DNA of 64,000 bases from Roseomonas sp. (GTDB taxonomy: Bacteria; Pseudomonadota; Alphaproteobacteria; Acetobacterales; Acetobacteraceae): contig JADCFX010000008.1 in the NCBI GenBank assembly GCA_020249285.1, forward strand, positions 143,843 through 207,842, in the 5' to 3' direction. The translations under genes and the position numbers were made by a program. Of the stretch, positions 63,242 through 64,000 are shown piece after piece. Each line of letters opens with the position of its first letter. Position 1 is the first letter of the stretch. The notes under the pieces were generated by a model, which was given only the letters and a program-made list of their open reading frames with translations, ran no database searches and had not been told where the DNA came from.

Positions 63242-63886
63242 ATGCCAGACATCACTCAATTTTTCCTCTACCTCGCGGCCGCACTCCTGTTGGCGGTCAC
63301 GCCGGGTCCCGGGATTTTCTATGTCGCGGCGCGCAGCCTGGCGGGCGGGCGGGCTGAGGGCATCGCCTCCAGCTTCGGCACCGCACTCGGCGGCTTGGTG
63401 CATGTGCTGGCCGGGGCACTTGGCGTTTCCGCGCTTGTCTTGGCGAGTGCGGAGCTTTTCACAGCGCTGAAATGGCTCGGCGCGGCTTATTTGGTTTGGC
63501 TCGGCCTCCGCACCATTATGGCCGCGCGGCGTGATGCGGCTCAGGGTTTGGCTGGCGCCGAGCCGGCCCCCGCCATGGGTGCGCGACGTGCCTTTCGCGA
63601 AGGTGTGGTGGTGGAGGCGCTGAACCCCAAAACCGCAGCCTTCTTCCTGGCCTTCATTCCGCAGTTTCTTAACCCCAGCGCGGGCGCGGTGGCGTTGCCC
63701 TTCATTCTACTGGGCGTGATCTCCGTCACGCTGAATACGCTGGCGGATATTGTGGTGGCGATTGGTGCCAGCCGTATCCGGGAAGGTGCGGCATCGCGGC
63801 CCGCCTTCATTCGGCGGCTGCGCGAAATCTCGGGCGCTTCGATGATTGCGCTTGGCGCTGGGCTGGCGCTGGCCAAGCGGCATTAG
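63242..63886 (+). CDS. LysE/RhtB-family translocator
   Basis: A 214-residue inner-membrane protein with about six helices: FLYLAAALLLAVTPGPGIFY with the conserved P-G-P of the family, then GLVHVLAGALGVSALVLASA and WLGAAYLVWLGLRTI. FREGVVVEALNPKTAAFFLA holds the N-P-K motif. Members export amino acids or derivatives; this one's substrate is unknown. It lies 59 bp after the truncated hpf. Confidence 0.9.
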   Translation: MPDITQFFLYLAAALLLAVTPGPGIFYVAARSLAGGRAEGIASSFGTALGGLVHVLAGALGVSALVLASAELFTALKWLGAAYLVWLGLRTIMAARRDAAQGLAGAEPAPAMGARRAFREGVVVEALNPKTAAFFLAFIPQFLNPSAGAVALPFILLGVISVTLNTLADIVVAIGASRIREGAASRPAFIRRLREISGASMIALGAGLALAKRH

Positions 63887-63892
63887 AGCGGG

Positions 63893-64000
63893 ATGACGTT
63901 TGATTGAATCGAATTGGGATTCACGTGGGCGTGATTTTCTGATTCAAGCTGCTGGCTTGGTTTGGAGGCCAGCGGCGATGACCAGACCCTATTCGATGGA
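63893..64000 (+). mobile_element. IS630-type insertion sequence, left end (runs off window)
   Basis: The ATG at 63978 opens MTRPYSM, the usual start of IS630-family transposases (pattern MARPYSxDLRERV). The preceding 85 bp, starting GAGCGGGATGACGTTTGATT, would hold the terminal inverted repeat. Only eight codons are in the window, so the family call is tentative. Confidence 0.55.

Overview
The window is a chromosomal stretch of an alphaproteobacterium, most likely a member of the Acetobacteraceae / Rhodospirillales (inferred from protein style, an expanded set of Bug/TctC-type and other solute-binding proteins with MmgE/PrpD enzymes, the order secA - parvulin - argJ, and the order rnd - kdsD - lptC - lptA - lptB - rpoN - hpf). 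Coding density is high, most genes sit in short operons with ATGA overlaps, and native genes favour GAA, GAT and CAT codons. Several blocks with other codon habits look transferred.

Layout: 0-9.5 kb holds a truncated class V aminotransferase, a ferric-reductase-like membrane flavoprotein, galU and a catabolic cluster (two MmgE/PrpD proteins, a TctC-type binding protein, an SDR, a cyclase). 9.5-12.3 kb is a foreign-looking block (argC, a GNAT acetyltransferase, an attenuator-like leader, a GST) next to secA. 12.3-19.2 kb is secA, a parvulin, argJ, a GNAT-Nudix fusion and a cinA-like gene. 19.2-20.4 kb is a small island (phzF-like gene plus an IS5-type transposase remnant). 20.4-25.2 kb has gluQ, an esterase, HNH nuclease, rlmN, an IalB-like protein and a universal stress protein with an FNR/FixK-type box. 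25.4-31.5 kb is a divergent catabolic cluster. 31.5-49 kb is mostly housekeeping: recR, ybaB, dnaX, the SRP RNA, nudC, nth, beta-oxidation genes, ychF, pth, rplY, a sulfide:quinone-oxidoreductase-like cluster, prs and an ABC-F protein. 53.7-60.1 kb has tRNA-Leu(CAG), rnd, kdsD, the lpt genes, rpoN and hpf. 60.1-63.2 kb is an inserted block (SDR, intradiol dioxygenase, AraC regulator) flanked by a second, truncated hpf. The window ends in a LysE-type exporter and the first codons of an IS630-type transposase.

The most remarkable part is 48.9-53.5 kb. A TnpB/Cas12-like RuvC nuclease of 564 residues (50003-51697) is followed at once by four copies of a 36-nt direct repeat with an exact 66-nt period and three different 30-nt spacers (51688-51921). 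The repeats run in the same direction as the gene and the last one is degenerate, as at the distal end of a CRISPR array. Just upstream of the first repeat, inside the 3' end of the reading frame, lie two hairpins with GCAA tetraloops and a stretch able to pair with the first 24 nt of the repeat over 19 base pairs, which is what a tracrRNA would look like. No cas1 or cas2 is nearby. I read this as a compact, adaptation-less type V (V-U-like) CRISPR system close to TnpB. Beside it are an NYN-domain RNase gene with a palindrome-rich leader, a truncated antitoxin gene and a DUF4143-type AAA ATPase.

All calls were made by reading the sequence; no database search was run. Family names rest on recognised motifs, and substrates are given only where the family fixes them.
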